Positions 23,382 to 35,389 of a stretch of 64,000 bases of DNA are shown here, piece by piece. Origin of the DNA: Massospora cicadina (Eukaryota > Entomophthoromycota > Entomophthoromycetes > Entomophthorales > Entomophthoraceae); the NCBI GenBank assembly GCA_022478985.1, contig JAKSZP010000157.1:102612-166611 (forward strand), written 5' to 3'. The position numbers and the translations under genes are program-made. How positions within the stretch are numbered: the stretch's first letter is position 1; the number at the start of each line of letters is the position of its first letter. A model generated the notes under the pieces. It made no database searches, had not been told where the DNA came from, and saw nothing but the letters and a program-made list of their open reading frames with translations.

Positions 23382-24744
23382 ATGTTGGGTAAAGGTAGGT
23401 CTAGCATTGTAAAGGGCACAGAGTCATTTTTTGCACCCTCTAAATTTAGGAAGCGCCCTTGCGAATATCAGTGGCCAAGACAAAACTAAGAAAGTGACGG
23501 TGAATATCTCACTAGTAATTTTAGTTTGGAAAGCAAAATGCAACAAATACATCAAAACTCCGCATTCTTAGCCCCCGTCATCAGTGGATCATTGGGCTTC
23601 AAGTTTTTGGATACTAATTTAATGGCACTTTGGTAGAATTACTGTGCTGATGTACTCAAGCACTTCCTGATCATCATGTACGTAGCACCTCATTCTATGA
23701 CATGGGTTTGGTTATACCTAGGGTTTGAAACCGCGCTAGCAGTGGATAAAGCTTCACAGGTGCGCATGGTGGTTGATCTCCCATATGGTCAATGGATGGT
23801 CAAAATGAAGTGCTTTGTTAGAACAAATCTAACCAAATTTTTGTCATTTTTGCCTTTCTCCACACAACGGTGAGATGGTCAGTACTAGACCGTTATCTCT
23901 CAGATGGACTAAAAATTATGGGTAATTACACTCTTTTGAAATGCAGCTCTTCATGCTTATGCCAGAGTTTAGCATTGGAAAATCAATTGCAGTGATCACC
24001 CCATCTGTGGTCATCTCAGAAGATTTTACTCAAATTCAAACACCACAGTTATCAATATTGATTGACAAGACTCATGCCCATTCCACATTATGGTGGATAG
24101 TGCACCCCCTATATGTACCTATTGTCGTGTTTTTGGCCATAAGGCACACACCTGCTCTTCCAGAGATGCATCACTCATCATGAAATCGTCCCAGATGCAA
24201 TAGGAAGTTTAACTCCCATTATGAACCCACCGTTACACTAATATTACCTTCCCATGGGGCGCGCAGGGTTGTTATATACAGGTTAAACCTGTGCCCCACA
24301 AGAGCGCAAGAAGGCCAAACAGGACCATAGAGCGCGGCCAAGGAAGCAGCTTCTGTGATCCCGCCTGCCCAGACCCAAGCTGACATTGAGTCATTTGCAG
24401 CTGATGTGGCTTTAAAAATTCTCACCAATCGAATTGGGCCCACTAACCTGTGAACCAGTTGTTTGAGTCAGATTCACCCATAAAAAGTTAATACACTCTG
24501 ATCAAAACTGATTCTCCCAACCCAACCCTCTATGAGTTTGAATTGACTCACAAAGGTGCACTGCAGGAGCATATAACATGAAAAATCAGGCAAAGTCAAA
24601 ATCTAAAAAGAAAACCCTACCAAAAAATTGATATTGTCCCTAAGGACAACTATAGCTCTGTGTCTTCCAACACTTAATGCCATTAAGGCATACGCTAGGC
24701 AAGTGGCAAAGGAAGGGTAAGGGGGCCCTTTCCATTGCACTTAA
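23382..24744 (+). pseudogene. LINE-2 ORF1 remnant
   Basis: Starts at an ATG at 23382 (MLGKGRSS). Homology to LINE-1 ORF1 is clear in YVAPHSMTWVWLYLGFE (open piece 23676-23873) and MPEFSIGKSIAVITPSVVIS (23941-24183). A damaged knuckle region follows. The stop TAA is at 24742-24744, at the same place as in LINE-1. Confidence 0.82.
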
Positions 24745-24750
24745 GGTGCG

Positions 24751-27700
24751 ATGAGGGTCTCCTTTACAATAGGGATGTTGAACATCTCTGGACTCAAGGC
24801 CTCGCAGTCTCAGGCTAGAAAACTGAGTTTTTAAAAAAATTACATGTGGGCATCCTAGCAATTCATGAAGCCCACTGTTTACACAGTGCTGAGGACACAT
24901 GGGCAACCATACTCCTCCCCTCCCTTTCTTTTTTGTCACAGCACTGTGTGGTGCTTATACATGTGGTTATAGTTTTAAATTTATATTTAAAAACTAGTAT
25001 CTCGATGGTCTTGTGCTGGTCATGTCCTTTTCATAGGACAATGAAGTGCACACTATAGTTAATGTTTACGCATCAATCTGTGTGCAGGCTCACTGGGATC
25101 TCCTCTCAGCATTAACTTCCCTCCCACTTCCACCTAATCCCTTTATGGTGAATGACCTGAACTGCTGGGCCAACCCAGCCACCAACTGATGGTCTTCATC
25201 GTCTACACCCCCCACAGGGGCGCATTGAACTCTGAATTCCAAAAGCCACCTTGAGGGCTTTTTGATACCCTCCAAAAGCATGCGCCGATGCTACCCAACA
25301 TGTCCCATCTCCATAAGCACAACAGTCAGCTGAGATCTATGTCCCACATTGACTTCATTCTTGCCCCAATGAAATTTCGCCCCAAGATTGAGCACTTTTC
25401 AACAACAAAAATTGATTTCTCTGAGCACATGATGGTGTCAGTGTCATACACTTTGTCAAGCCCAGCGACACAGACGCAAATATGGTGCAAACTTTGCCCA
25501 GCTGAGATTACGTCGCCCATGTTTTCAGCATGGGTGGACACCAAAACTTTGGCACCAGGGTTTGACACACCATTCTGTTATGATCCTATTTCTACATGGT
25601 CAGCCTTCAAAGCAAACACCATCCTTCAGTCATGCCATATCTCCTTGCAACGCTCTTGAGCCACATTGGCAGTTATTAAATGCATGCTAGTGGAAGTGGA
25701 CCATATGGAGTCTAATATTCCTGCAGCAGGGTAATTCTGGCTTTGTGTCACAAGTGGGCAGAGGTATCTGCTCATCTCAACGCGCTGATAAGTCAACAAA
25801 AACATTGCGTTTTGTTCAGTACAAGGCAAAAATATCAAGGTGGGTGACATGTGCTCCGCCTACTTTTTACACAAATCCTTTGCACTGAAAAAGAGACTGG
25901 CCTACACACAGGAGAGGCGACCGCACAACTTTGTCATAGACACTCCAGTTGAAGTGAAAACTAAAGTTTGAAACTTTTACTTCAAGTTGTATAAGTCCAA
26001 ACCTGTCAAACCTGCTGAAATTGATGAGTTTCTAAATGGTGCACATAACTGCACCATTTTCCAATACCCAGAGTTAATGAATTTAATTACTCGTGATAAA
26101 CTTTTGTATGCCATTTGCGGTGCACTGCACAGGAAGTGCCCAGGTCCAGATGGGATTCTGCGTGAGCTCTACAAAAAATATTTTAATTTTTTTCCTCACT
26201 AATGTTTACTTAATGAACCATTGCCTTTTAGAAAAGCGCCTCCTTCCTGAGGGCCAGAAGGCCTATATGAAAAACGCTGTATAATAAAGAGGATAAGCTG
26301 GATTTGGCAAACTGGTGTCCCATTTCACTTACTAACAAAAATGATAAGTTATTTACTAAAATTATGGTCAACCGCCTAAATTTAGTTGCCTCTGAAGTAA
26401 TTTCCTGTGAGCAGTTCGATTTTATGCCCAAGCAGTCAATGTGGGGCAACATATACACTGTAGCCTATGTTTGCCAATCCACAGCTACTGGGGCGCTTGC
26501 GTTCTTAGACCTACAAAAAGCTTATGATAGGGTCAACTAGAATTACTTCAAATCCTGTCTCCATAAATTACACCTCGCCCACTGGTTCATAAATTGGTTG
26601 TTGTTGCTCACGGAGTTTGCAACTATGGCTGTGCGAGGCCCTGGGTTCCTCACTGATGTGGTTCACCCTCAAAGGGGTCTCCACAAAGGGAACCTTAAAG
26701 TCCACTCTTGTACACTTCAGCCTCAACCCACTTTTACGCAATGTAAATACGCCTTGCTGGTGTCTAAGTACAAGGCCAAGCATCTGTTAGGATGATGGTA
26801 TCACTGACGTTTGTGTGGTTGGGGTGTCAGACAACTATGATGCATGTGCGCTGGAGGCGACTATCCAGGATTATTTAAAGGTCAGTAACGCCGACATTAA
26901 TGCCTCCAAAATCAAAATCATCATCCTCATCCAGTACCAAGCCCGTTAGTCACTGGCGCCCCTTACTCAACCTGATCCAGCGGCTAGGTCTCTGGTTCAC
27001 TTGCTCAGGCCAACCCCTCTGGCCCCTCTTAAACACCCTTTTGTATCAAGTCCCACTGCTGGTCTGGTGCGCCATTTGAGAGTGTGTTGGAGGCGGGAGG
27101 GTACACCTCATCAGTAATGGAGCACCACATCCATGAAAATGTCACAAAGCTCATCGCCTCCCTCAGAGCCCACCAGACTACCCTTCCGGGCTGGGTAGTG
27201 CTTGCCACTCAATGCACCTGTCAAAGGTCTTTTTTGTGGCCCATGTCACCGCTTTTCCCCCTCTTTCGACCTCTTAGTATGCCTCCCTCTAAGAGTGGCT
27301 TTGGTTAGGCCGCCCTCCACCTGTGTGCCTATATGTCATGTTTGGCCCTTGCCATAGTGGCGGTATTGGCCTGCTCAACCACAAGGTTTATGCCGCCAAA
27401 ATACTTGGCACCTGGTTCACTGCAGTCACCAACCCCACAATCTCAAACCAACACTGGTTGCATGCAGCATGCTCCAATTTTGCCTGCACCCTGTGCCTCC
27501 GCAATCCTACTCACCCTCATTCTCTACTTAAATATATGGCCTCTCATCCCTCTGCCGTGGGCCCACATGGGATGCCGCCCCACTTCAAATGAATTCTCCT
27601 CTCTGTGTGGAGCGCTGAGTGGAGAATCAGCATCAGTGGACACACCGCCCAGATGTGTCGCCCTACTCTCCATTTCAAGCAAGAAGTCCGTGGGAAAGTC

Positions 27701-28230
27701 GTTTTAAACAACCTTGTACCCCAATGTCCCCCCTCATTGCCTGTGTGGACTACCTTAACAAGCTAGACATACTGAACTCTTTCAGAGACCCAAAAGGACA
27801 TTTTGAGGTACACACACCATCCTCTGTTACAACATCAGATTTGCGTCCATGAGTGGAGATAACTGAGAAAGTGTACTAGACTGCTGAGCGTTCCAATGCC
27901 TCTTGGCCTTCATGCATTGTGTGTGGTCAATATGGGTCATTAGTCCATCACTTTGAAGATTGCTCGCCATTAAAGCGATCTGGTGGGATGTTATGCGCTT
28001 TTTTTCCAGAAGCAAGTACAGACTTTCAGCCTGTCTAAGAACATCTTCTCCCTCTCCATGGCCTCCCCTATCCACCCTTCTCTCCACGCTTTAATTGTTG
28101 TAATAGCGCTCTGGACGATCCACACTATTGTCCTTGAAGCACTTTATGATAATAGCCCAACCCTCTGTGAAGCAGTGTGTCGCTTCCACTCTCACCTTAT
28201 GGATCACTCCCAGGCTTAGTTGTTTGGCCA
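24751..28230 (+). pseudogene. LINE-2 ORF2 remnant (endonuclease, RT, finger)
   Basis: An ATG at 24751 lies six bases after the ORF1 stop in the same frame and leads into MLNISGLKAS. Pieces of the endonuclease (LAIHEAHC at about 24850; FSEHMMVSVS in 25288-25659), RT (CPGPDGI at about 26140; FDFMPKQSMWGN; DLQKAYDRVN at about 26510) and the C-terminal finger (CIVCGQYGSLVHHFEDC at about 27914-27965) remain. Frames change repeatedly. The catalytic FADD is replaced, so this copy cannot make active RT. Confidence 0.85.
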
Positions 28231-28503
28231 CCTGCCATCCCGCCACCACCAGTTAGTGTCATCCTGGTTCCCTAACTGGTTCTTATTATTGGACCCTTTC
28301 CTTCATTTGTGTTTGGTTTTGGCCCAGCAACCCCTGACACTCCCCCTCTTCCTTCCGCTGATGTCCTGCTGGCAACAGGAGGTAGCTTTGGCTCCTATAA
28401 GGTGCCACTATGTTTTCTTGGTGTTTTGTTGTTGGTGCTTATTGGAAGTGCCCGTCCCATGGTTGGCCTTCCACAAGAAAAAATTAAAAATACCTATGTT
28501 CCA

Positions 28504-29330
28504 CAGAGATAATGTACCAGAATTTTCCACTTATTTGAATAACAATGTTTGGATATGGGGATAGGCAGAAGGCATACTGTGTTAAACTGCATAGACACAT
28601 TAATTTTAAAAATCTGGTGTTGCCCCATCTTTTTTTGTGTTGCCCCATCTTAATGGGGACAATTAGATGTATAGCAAACCCAAAGAAGAAATTATGGCAG
28701 AGTTTAGAAATCCTACACAGATGTCCAACCATAAACAGGATTTTATGGGCATCTAATTTTAAAAGGAAGAGACTCTAGCAGCATTTGCTGACAGATATAC
28801 CTTTTAGTGCAAAGCTTGGCCAGTGCAAATAGTTTTACAAGATTTTGATGCACAAATTGCAATGCAAGCAGTGCTTCAGCCCTAACAAGACTTGCATCAT
28901 AGAATGGCTTTAGCGCTTTTAATCAGATGTCCACATTACAGATAATTTGATAATCTAAAGATATTAGGAGCAACCTTCAATTACTTAATTGAACCTTTGA
29001 GGTTATTCCCGCTAGAAATCAGAATCCAATAAAAATTTCTGATCTTAACAAAGAGCAACAGAATCAAGTTGTAATGGGAAACAAGCCCAAAGGACAAAAA
29101 TGAGAGGGCAAGACTCAATCCGCTGCCACCAATGTGGAAACCCTGGACATTTCACTGTTCAATGTTGGAGCAAGAGTATTAAAGAAAAATAACTCTAGTT
29201 TAAGCTAAAGAGAAGGAAATCAGTCAAGATTAGGGAAAAGGCCCGTAATCTAGATAGGGAACAATTTAGCTCTTCAATCAAACATGTTCCCCTTGTAATC
29301 TTTAATGGCAACCTGAATATCTTTAATTAA
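28504..29330 (+). pseudogene. Element B gag C-terminal part with CCHC knuckle
   Basis: After LINE-2 the gag of element B resumes. The zinc knuckle CHQCGNPGHFTVQC (C-x2-C-x4-H-x4-C) is encoded at 29124-29165. A short direct repeat of tgttgccccatct lies near 28618-28652. Stops are common. Confidence 0.78.
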
Positions 29331-29639
29331 TTATAGATAAAGAAATACCTGACTCATTCTAACAGGTGGTTAATTAGGACATAAATGAAATTACCTGAGC
29401 AAAAGTGAAGGGGATTGACCTCAAAATCATGAAAAAGGTTACTTGGCCATATTACCAGCAACTAGAGGAAAAGTTCAGAACCACTAAAATCATATGAGAA
29501 TTATTCAAGATGAGACTTTATGAGGCAAGTATATACCTTTCTATTAGTACAATTAAGAAATCTTTCCCCAAATTATCAGCGTAATAAATTTATGCTTTAG
29601 ATTAGACAAATATTGCCGCTATTTACTCAGTAAACACTT

Positions 29640-30000
29640 TAGTACTTTACTCTGAGTGTTAATATGTGAACAATATTGTCAATTAAGTAAGAGTACCGGA
29701 GATAATTGACAGTGGAGCGTCCATCAGTATCAATAAACCAAATTAGTTAAATTAATGAAGATTTCATCAGATTTAGAGCACCATAAAGAATTTGGAACTG
29801 CTAGACCAGAGATCACAATATCGTGTAGTGTCTACAGTAAGCTACCAATTCAGTTTGGATCACCGGTGGTATCAACTCCTCCATAGTCTTAGCTAATCAA
29901 AATTTATAACATACTAATTGAGATGAAATTTTTGAGAAGCTATGGTATGCAATGTGATTTTTGAGGAGAATATCCTGCCAAATTTGGGGCAATTTCTGCC
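29640..30000 (+). pseudogene. Element B protease
   Basis: PEIIDSGASISI carries the intact D-S-G-A catalytic site at 29708-29719. The rest of the retropepsin domain is stop-ridden. Confidence 0.72.
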
Positions 30001-30719
30001 CTTGGTATATCAGCGGAAAGGAAAACGCCACTGACAAAGAAGAACAGTTTTGTAAATTTAGTTTACAATGATGGCATCATTTTTCATTCAGTAAAAGAGT
30101 TGGATGAAAATGGAGGGAAATGATAGGAGATCCATGGAAAATTGTTTGATACACTGAATACAAAAAAGATGAACACCATTCCACTTGGGATGAAAATCAT
30201 GGTTAAAGCAGGGTAACGCAAGAAGTCCTATAGCAATTATATGGAGAAATTGTCAGCCCATGGATTATAATTGAATTTGAGCCATGGTAGTTCCAGGGAT
30301 TATCATGCCAGTCCAAGGCGAATTAACAGTGCTGCTGGCTGATTTGGGTGAAAAACAAATGGAAATAGAAATGAATCAAGTCTTTGCATTTTAGCAGTTA
30401 ATCCTGACATTGGAAATCCGTGAATTTAATGACTTTTTCATGTTAACCGAGGTGGTATTACCAGTGGCTTCTTCAGAAAGCATCAACGTTCTGGTTGATC
30501 ATGAGCAATTGGCTGATTTATCAGAGCGACAGCAAGAAGAGGTGCTCCTACTATATATAAAATTGGGTGATATTTGTTCTCAATGACCATGACCTTGGAT
30601 GCACTAAAAATATGATACATAAGGTCAAAAAGGGGAAAATCCTCTGATAAAGATATGACTTGTCCACTAGATAAGGCTGTTGAAGCAGTGGTCAATAGGA
30701 AAACAGAAAGTTGATAAAG

Positions 30720-31500
30720 CATGTTCTTCACATTCCATCTTCACGCCCATGGGCGAGTCTGATCCTAATTATAAAATAAAGGACATAGCAAATTGCATGG
30801 TGATATATTACCGCTGATTGAATAAATTCACAAAAAAGGATTCCTTTTTCACTGATGGGGATCAATAATGCACTTGCTTACCTAGGTAAAAACAATTTAT
30901 TTTAGCAATGGACTTGATTTTGAGATAACGATAGAATCCTAAAGAAAATCAAGAGAAATGTGTGATAATTGCCGCACAAGAATTATAACAGCTGATGTGA
31001 ATGACCAAGGATTGTGCAATGCTCCAGTAACATTCCAGAGGCTGATGTTCTCATAAAAAAGTGATTTGAAGCTTTTTGCTTTTTGGTGTACTTAGATAAT
31101 ATTAAAGTCTTAGGAAGGACATTCACTGATACCTGGAACACTTGAGAAGAGTTCAAGTGTTTATTGATGACGTACTTAAGGATCAAGCCAAAAAAGTAAC
31201 AACTTAAAGAAAGAGCTTAATTTATTTTTTTGGTAGGGGGGTTGTGGTAAACTCCAGCGGATTGCAACCCAAACTGCATAAGATCACAGCCATTGGGCGG
31301 ATGTAATCCTGAAGAGCAATTTGTATACAGTTATCTCTTAGAATGGTTAATTACTACCATCTATTCAATAAAGTTTTGTCAGATTTTGCTTACCCATTAT
31401 TCCATCTATTAAAGGATCCAAAAAAAGGATTCATGTGGAATAAGGAGGCCCATGAATCATTCAATGAGTTACAAAGATATTTGATAATGGTCCTGGTCTG
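30720..31500 (+). pseudogene. Element B reverse transcriptase
   Basis: Fragments include KCVIIAAQE-like sequence, GLCNAPVTFQRLMFS, and FLVYLDNIKVLG with Y-L-D-N at 31089-31100 in place of YxDD. The pre-RNase-H connection HPLFHLLKDPKK lies near 31400. Order and spacing match element A. Confidence 0.8.
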
Positions 31501-31509
31501 AAATACCCC

Positions 31510-31929
31510 AATTTTAATTGAAAATTCATTGTTCAGACTGATTACTCATTAATAATGATTTGCTCTATTTAAAGTCAACTGGACGACGATGGGCAAGAAC
31601 ATCCAGTGGCATATGTGAGCAGAATACTGACGCCAGTGGAAAGGAATCACGCCATGACAGAGTACATGTGCCTCACGGTGATCTATGCCTGCAAAGAATT
31701 CCAAGTGTATATTCATGGGAAACACTTCAAAGTTGTGACTGACATTTCATCTCAACGCTGGTTACACAACCTCAAAAAGCCAGAAATATTGGCCCAATTT
31801 GCTTTAAAATTACAAGCCTACATTTTTAAATTATACATCAAGCAGTATAATCACATTAAAAATCTGAAGGATTATAAAATATTGCTTGCCCTTCAAGTTG
31901 TCTATCTTCAAGTGGATGAGTTATTCTAA
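31510..31929 (+). pseudogene. Element B RNase H
   Basis: The best kept piece of the element: EHPVAYVSRILTPVERNHA, MTEYMCLTVIYACKEFQVYI, HGKHFKVVTDISSQRWL and LKLQAYIFKLYIKQYNHIKN, open over 31606-31929. This is the gypsy RNase H pattern with the VVTDHxSL-like segment. It lacks the usual DALSR-type ending. Confidence 0.85.
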
Positions 31930-32049
31930 AATGATGATTTAGGAGAGTATTGGGGACAAGCCCCAAGAAATTCAAGGTGCTATGAAGAAAGCGATAGAAA
32001 ACACCAAAATTAAGTATGGACAGGTATATAAATCAACTGATGAAAAACA

Positions 32050-33184
32050 GTATTTATTCTCAAAATAGTCGTACCAAAGCGGAAATCATTCAAGCCATGC
32101 ACAAAGTCGTCATCCATGGTGACCTAAGAAAAACCATGGACTATGTATGTCAGTATCATAATGGGAATCAATCAACTATGGTGTAGCGTAATATCTGGCC
32201 TGTTGTGTGGAATGTTAACTCCACAAGCCACAAAACCCTGTGATGGGATACCAGCTAGTATTCCCTGAGGTTCCTTAGCGCATGGTTTCAAAAGATGTGA
32301 TGGGACCCACAAGTTTTAGTTCTAAGGGAGTAAAATACATCATAGTGGCAATAGACCATTTGACTAGACGAGTTAAGACAGAAGCCTTGAGCAGAGTGGA
32401 TGCTACATGCGTAGCGAGATTCATCCTGGACCAAGTAAAATCACCAGTATGGATGCCTACAAGTATTAAGTGATAATAGAACAAAACTACATCCTATGTA
32501 ATCCCAAAATTAAACAAAATAATGGGGATCTGAGGAGTGAAACATATTACATACTGTTCAAAGACAAATGGTATGCTAGCAAGATTCAACAAAAATTTAG
32601 CTACAACACTACAAAAATTGGTAGTGGTGAAAATCTCCACCTGGGGATCTTATTTGAGTTTAGTTACCTTCACGTATGGTATCAGTTACATATGGAGGCA
32701 GGAAAAATCCATTCAAAGTAATCTATATGGACAAAGGGCCGCACTACATCCAATTTTTTTCTGCTGTAGATCCAGATTTGGGGATTAGTTTAGAGCAATA
32801 CCTAACCTTTCTGGAAAATATTATGATTGAACTGCATTCACAGGCGTTTGATACCACATTTAAGAAAAGAAATAAAGCAAAGATGATGGATGACAAGAAC
32901 AAACTAGTGCTAAAGAGTACCATGTGGGGGATAGAGTAGCATATTATGAAACCCATGGTTTTTGAATAAGAAACAATCTAGACGCCTTATGGTTGGGTCT
33001 GTTCAAGATTATTACCAAGTTGGTGACAGATGCCTATAAGATAAAGAGCCTCAGGGATGGTCATATAATGAACCAGGTCCGTAATAAATACTCAAAATAT
33101 TTGATCTGGAGAAATATTAACTACAATGTTTATGGGACCGCTGAACTTAGTAACAATAAGTTAAGTTCCAAGTTTATTGGTTAA
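32050..33184 (+). pseudogene. Element B integrase
   Basis: A zinc-binding region (IIQAMHKVVIHGDLRKTMDYVCQYH) near 32085-32160 is followed by an open core piece, 32282-32473, reading VMGPTSFSSKGVKYIIVAID and DHLTRRVKTEAL. A more decayed C-terminal part extends to about 33184. The acidic catalytic residues cannot all be placed because of frameshifts. Confidence 0.78.
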
Positions 33185-33901
33185 GTCTTAAAAGACCTCT
33201 GAACCATGATAGCAGGTTAATTTCAAAAAACTAACTTTAAACCGATATAGGGGAAAAGAAAAAAAGGACCTCTGGAACCTACTTATAGATTAGGTACCAT
33301 TGCAAAAAAAGAGAAAAAAGAAAATGAGAAAAAAATAAAAAAAATGATATAAGATAAAAAACATAAAGAAAAATATATATTATAATATTGATTTTTTATT
33401 TTGCGCCATTAAAAATTATCTGGTGGTGTTCCCTTAATCATTGGCAGGATCAGCTTGGGTTAAAACTGGATCCATAAGAAGGAGTCCTGGGAAGAAATAA
33501 GTTAAAAAGATCTACTCTGATCAAAAACGGAGAGCTCAGCCTAGGGGGTACAGGGACTAAGAAATTTGAGGAAGCCGCCTGAAAAGATCCTTTATACAAT
33601 GGAGTGTCATATAAACCTGACCTGAGGGGAATACAGGCTTTCCAGACTTTATCTGCTTGCTCAACTGATATAGGCTGTGATGGAATGGGTCCATGGAAAC
33701 AGCGCTCTGCAGAGGATGCATTGATAAGAACATGGAGAGAAAATGTACAGAGGATAAGGACATCCTTAGACAAAGAGTAAGGAAAAAGGAGATGGACTGG
33801 GAGAAATCAAATTTAATTCATACTGGAAGCCTCAATCAGAAACAAAGAAGAGTCAGCCTCTGAGAATCCATCAACACTGTATAATCTGGTCAAGCTGAGG
33901 A
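33185..33901. other. Element B extra region between integrase and 3' LTR
   Basis: About 700 bases, A-rich at first. They share the block atatatattataatattgRttt with the same place in element A (about 36885-36915). The region then holds the minus-strand ORF at 33450-33773. Confidence 0.65.
33450..33773 (-). CDS. Antisense ORF, possible secreted protein (element B)
   Basis: 107 open codons on the strand opposite to pol, between integrase and 3' LTR. The first codon is TTG. The N-terminus is hydrophobic (VLILCTFSLHVLINASSAE), resembling a signal peptide, then come a Cys, PIPSQPIS, and a second Cys 22 residues after the first. No family is recognised. Element A has a minus-strand hydrophobic Cys-containing ORF at the matching place (38000-38250). 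Antisense extra ORFs at this site are known in some plant gypsy lineages. A chance ORF is possible. Confidence 0.35.
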   Translation of the reverse strand: MSKDVLILCTFSLHVLINASSAERCFHGPIPSQPISVEQADKVWKACIPLRSGLYDTPLYKGSFQAASSNFLVPVPPRLSSPFLIRVDLFNLFLPRTPSYGSSFNPS

Positions 33902-35044
33902 TGTTGGGATTTTAATATGTCCATATTACCCAGATTAATCAATTATAAAAAATTTGCATATCCACTAGGGGACAAGGCTCTCTATTGGATGTGGAAGCTT
34001 ATATTAAATTGTTATAATTATTGTTTGAAGAAATATATCTATCAAACGTTTTAATCCTCCAAGCTTTGATACAACAAATTGCTAACGCAACGTGGGGATA
34101 TCCCCAATAATAAACAATTCATTAGGTTAATAAGTATAGTATTAAGAATTTAATTGACTTTTTAAGTTGATTAGGTTTTGTTGCTATTTGACTAGAGGGT
34201 TTATGAGTTGCTAAAAATCTGACGACACCTCTGATAAGCAACTTGTGAGTTTACCTTTTAGTATTGCAACTAGCTGCATATGGTTAAAAGTCATATTACC
34301 TAAGCAGGTTGGTAACCTAATAAAGGTGAAACGCTGAAGTGAGCAAAACGTTGGTAAATTTTCTTTGATAAAGCCTAGAAGGAGTCACATTTTTGATCAG
34401 CAGCGGAATCTGACTAAACTGATAAGAAATATCATTATTGGGCGTGACTCTGGAGTATTAATTCGTTAGTGACGGCTGTCATTTCTAATTGTGGCGCCCA
34501 CAGAAGAGTTAAACACCAAATTCCTCTATAAATTCTCTTGTATTTTAGTAAGTAAAGAAGATCTAGATCCAGATAAGAATAGCTCAGATAGTATGATAAT
34601 TTAGATCGTCATAATTTTAGTGTATATTTTGCTATTGGTGCTATAGTGGAATGCTAGGATATCCTTTGTCTATTTTAAAACTGTCAAGATCTCTGCGAAC
34701 TCTGCATTGAGAGATAAAAGAACCTCTGAACCTAATACTAAGTTTAGTTCTACCAGAAAGAAGATTTAGAGGAAGAAGTTCACTAACTTTTAGAAGTACC
34801 TTCTAGAATTTGAAGGGCAAGCGTCAGTGTAGCTAATATTTAATTTCAACTTACCTGTAAGAAATTCAACTTGTGTAATAGTCTTCATACTATTAATACC
34901 CTATTTATTTCATTACTATCAACAACTCATATAATGCACATACCAGAAACCTGCGCTAACTGGTGAGCATAAAAGCAAGCAACACAACCGGAAGTCTAAA
35001 ATTGTTACTCATTGTTAAAAGTAGCCAGCGTTTAGAAGTTATCA
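33902..35044 (+). repeat. Element B 3' LTR
   Basis: Starts TGTTGGGATTTTAATATG and ends at about TTATCA. It is the pair of 21383-22532. A TATA-like box (tataaa) lies at 34527-34532. The next five bases, taaat, nearly match caaat in front of the 5' LTR. Confidence 0.87.
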
Positions 35045-35045
35045 T

Positions 35046-35376
35046 AAATTCATAGTCAATATCTTCAATTCTTTCAGTGGCATCTTCATTATAATCCTTG
35101 ATAATATCAAGCTGTTTTTTACAATATTCCACATCATGTACCTATTTGATTTCTGTTTTAACTTCTTTTATTGCTGTCGTCATCATTCAATTAGTGTTTA
35201 GCTCAACCTGTCTATAGCACTTGTGACATCCAGGTAAGTTCAAGCTCAGTCAATTTTTTAGGAGTAGACTGAGCTTATATCTGCAAATAAGAGTAGCTTA
35301 TTTTTATCATGTTTCATCCTGTTTTTATTTATTATTTTGTTTAAGGGTGATCAACATTTTCACAGTTGCACCTAAG
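35046..35376 (-). pseudogene. Element C gag-like 5' fragment
   Basis: Following the primer site on the minus strand, a frame reads MMTTAIKEVKTEIK, a stop, then KKQLDIIKDYNEDATERIED. It is charged and helix-prone like the gag start of elements B and E. It is interrupted by element B. Confidence 0.5.
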
Positions 35377-35389
35377 AGTGCCTCTGTTG
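35370..35389 (-). other. Element C primer binding site
   Basis: On the minus strand tttggtgctcacaacagagg follows the LTR end. It is the same site type as in elements B, E, F and G and fixes the element's orientation. Confidence 0.7.

Larger units (their letters stand above)
23371..28503 (+). mobile_element. L1-like LINE, older copy (LINE-2)
   Basis: A 5.1-kb plus-strand copy of the LINE-1 family, colinear over ORF1, endonuclease, RT, CCHC finger and 3' tail (gtgcccgtcccatggttggccttcc). Possible worn target duplications are acaaggagataagtg (about 23360) and acagagataatg (about 28503). It is far more mutated than LINE-1: many stops, lost CpGs, and the RT catalytic FADD is gone (reads near ITDV at about 26800). 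It inserted in the gag of element B. Confidence 0.9.
21383..35044 (+). mobile_element. Ty3/gypsy LTR element B
   Basis: LTRs 21383-22532 (1150 bp) and 33902-35044 (1143 bp) flank gag, protease, RT, RNase H, integrase and a 3' extra region in gypsy order. Candidate target duplication: caaat (21378-21382) and taaat (35045-35049), one mismatch. It inserted into element C. Inside it lie SINE-1 and LINE-2. Domain sequences are close to those of element A, so the two are sister families. All frames are disrupted. Confidence 0.88.
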
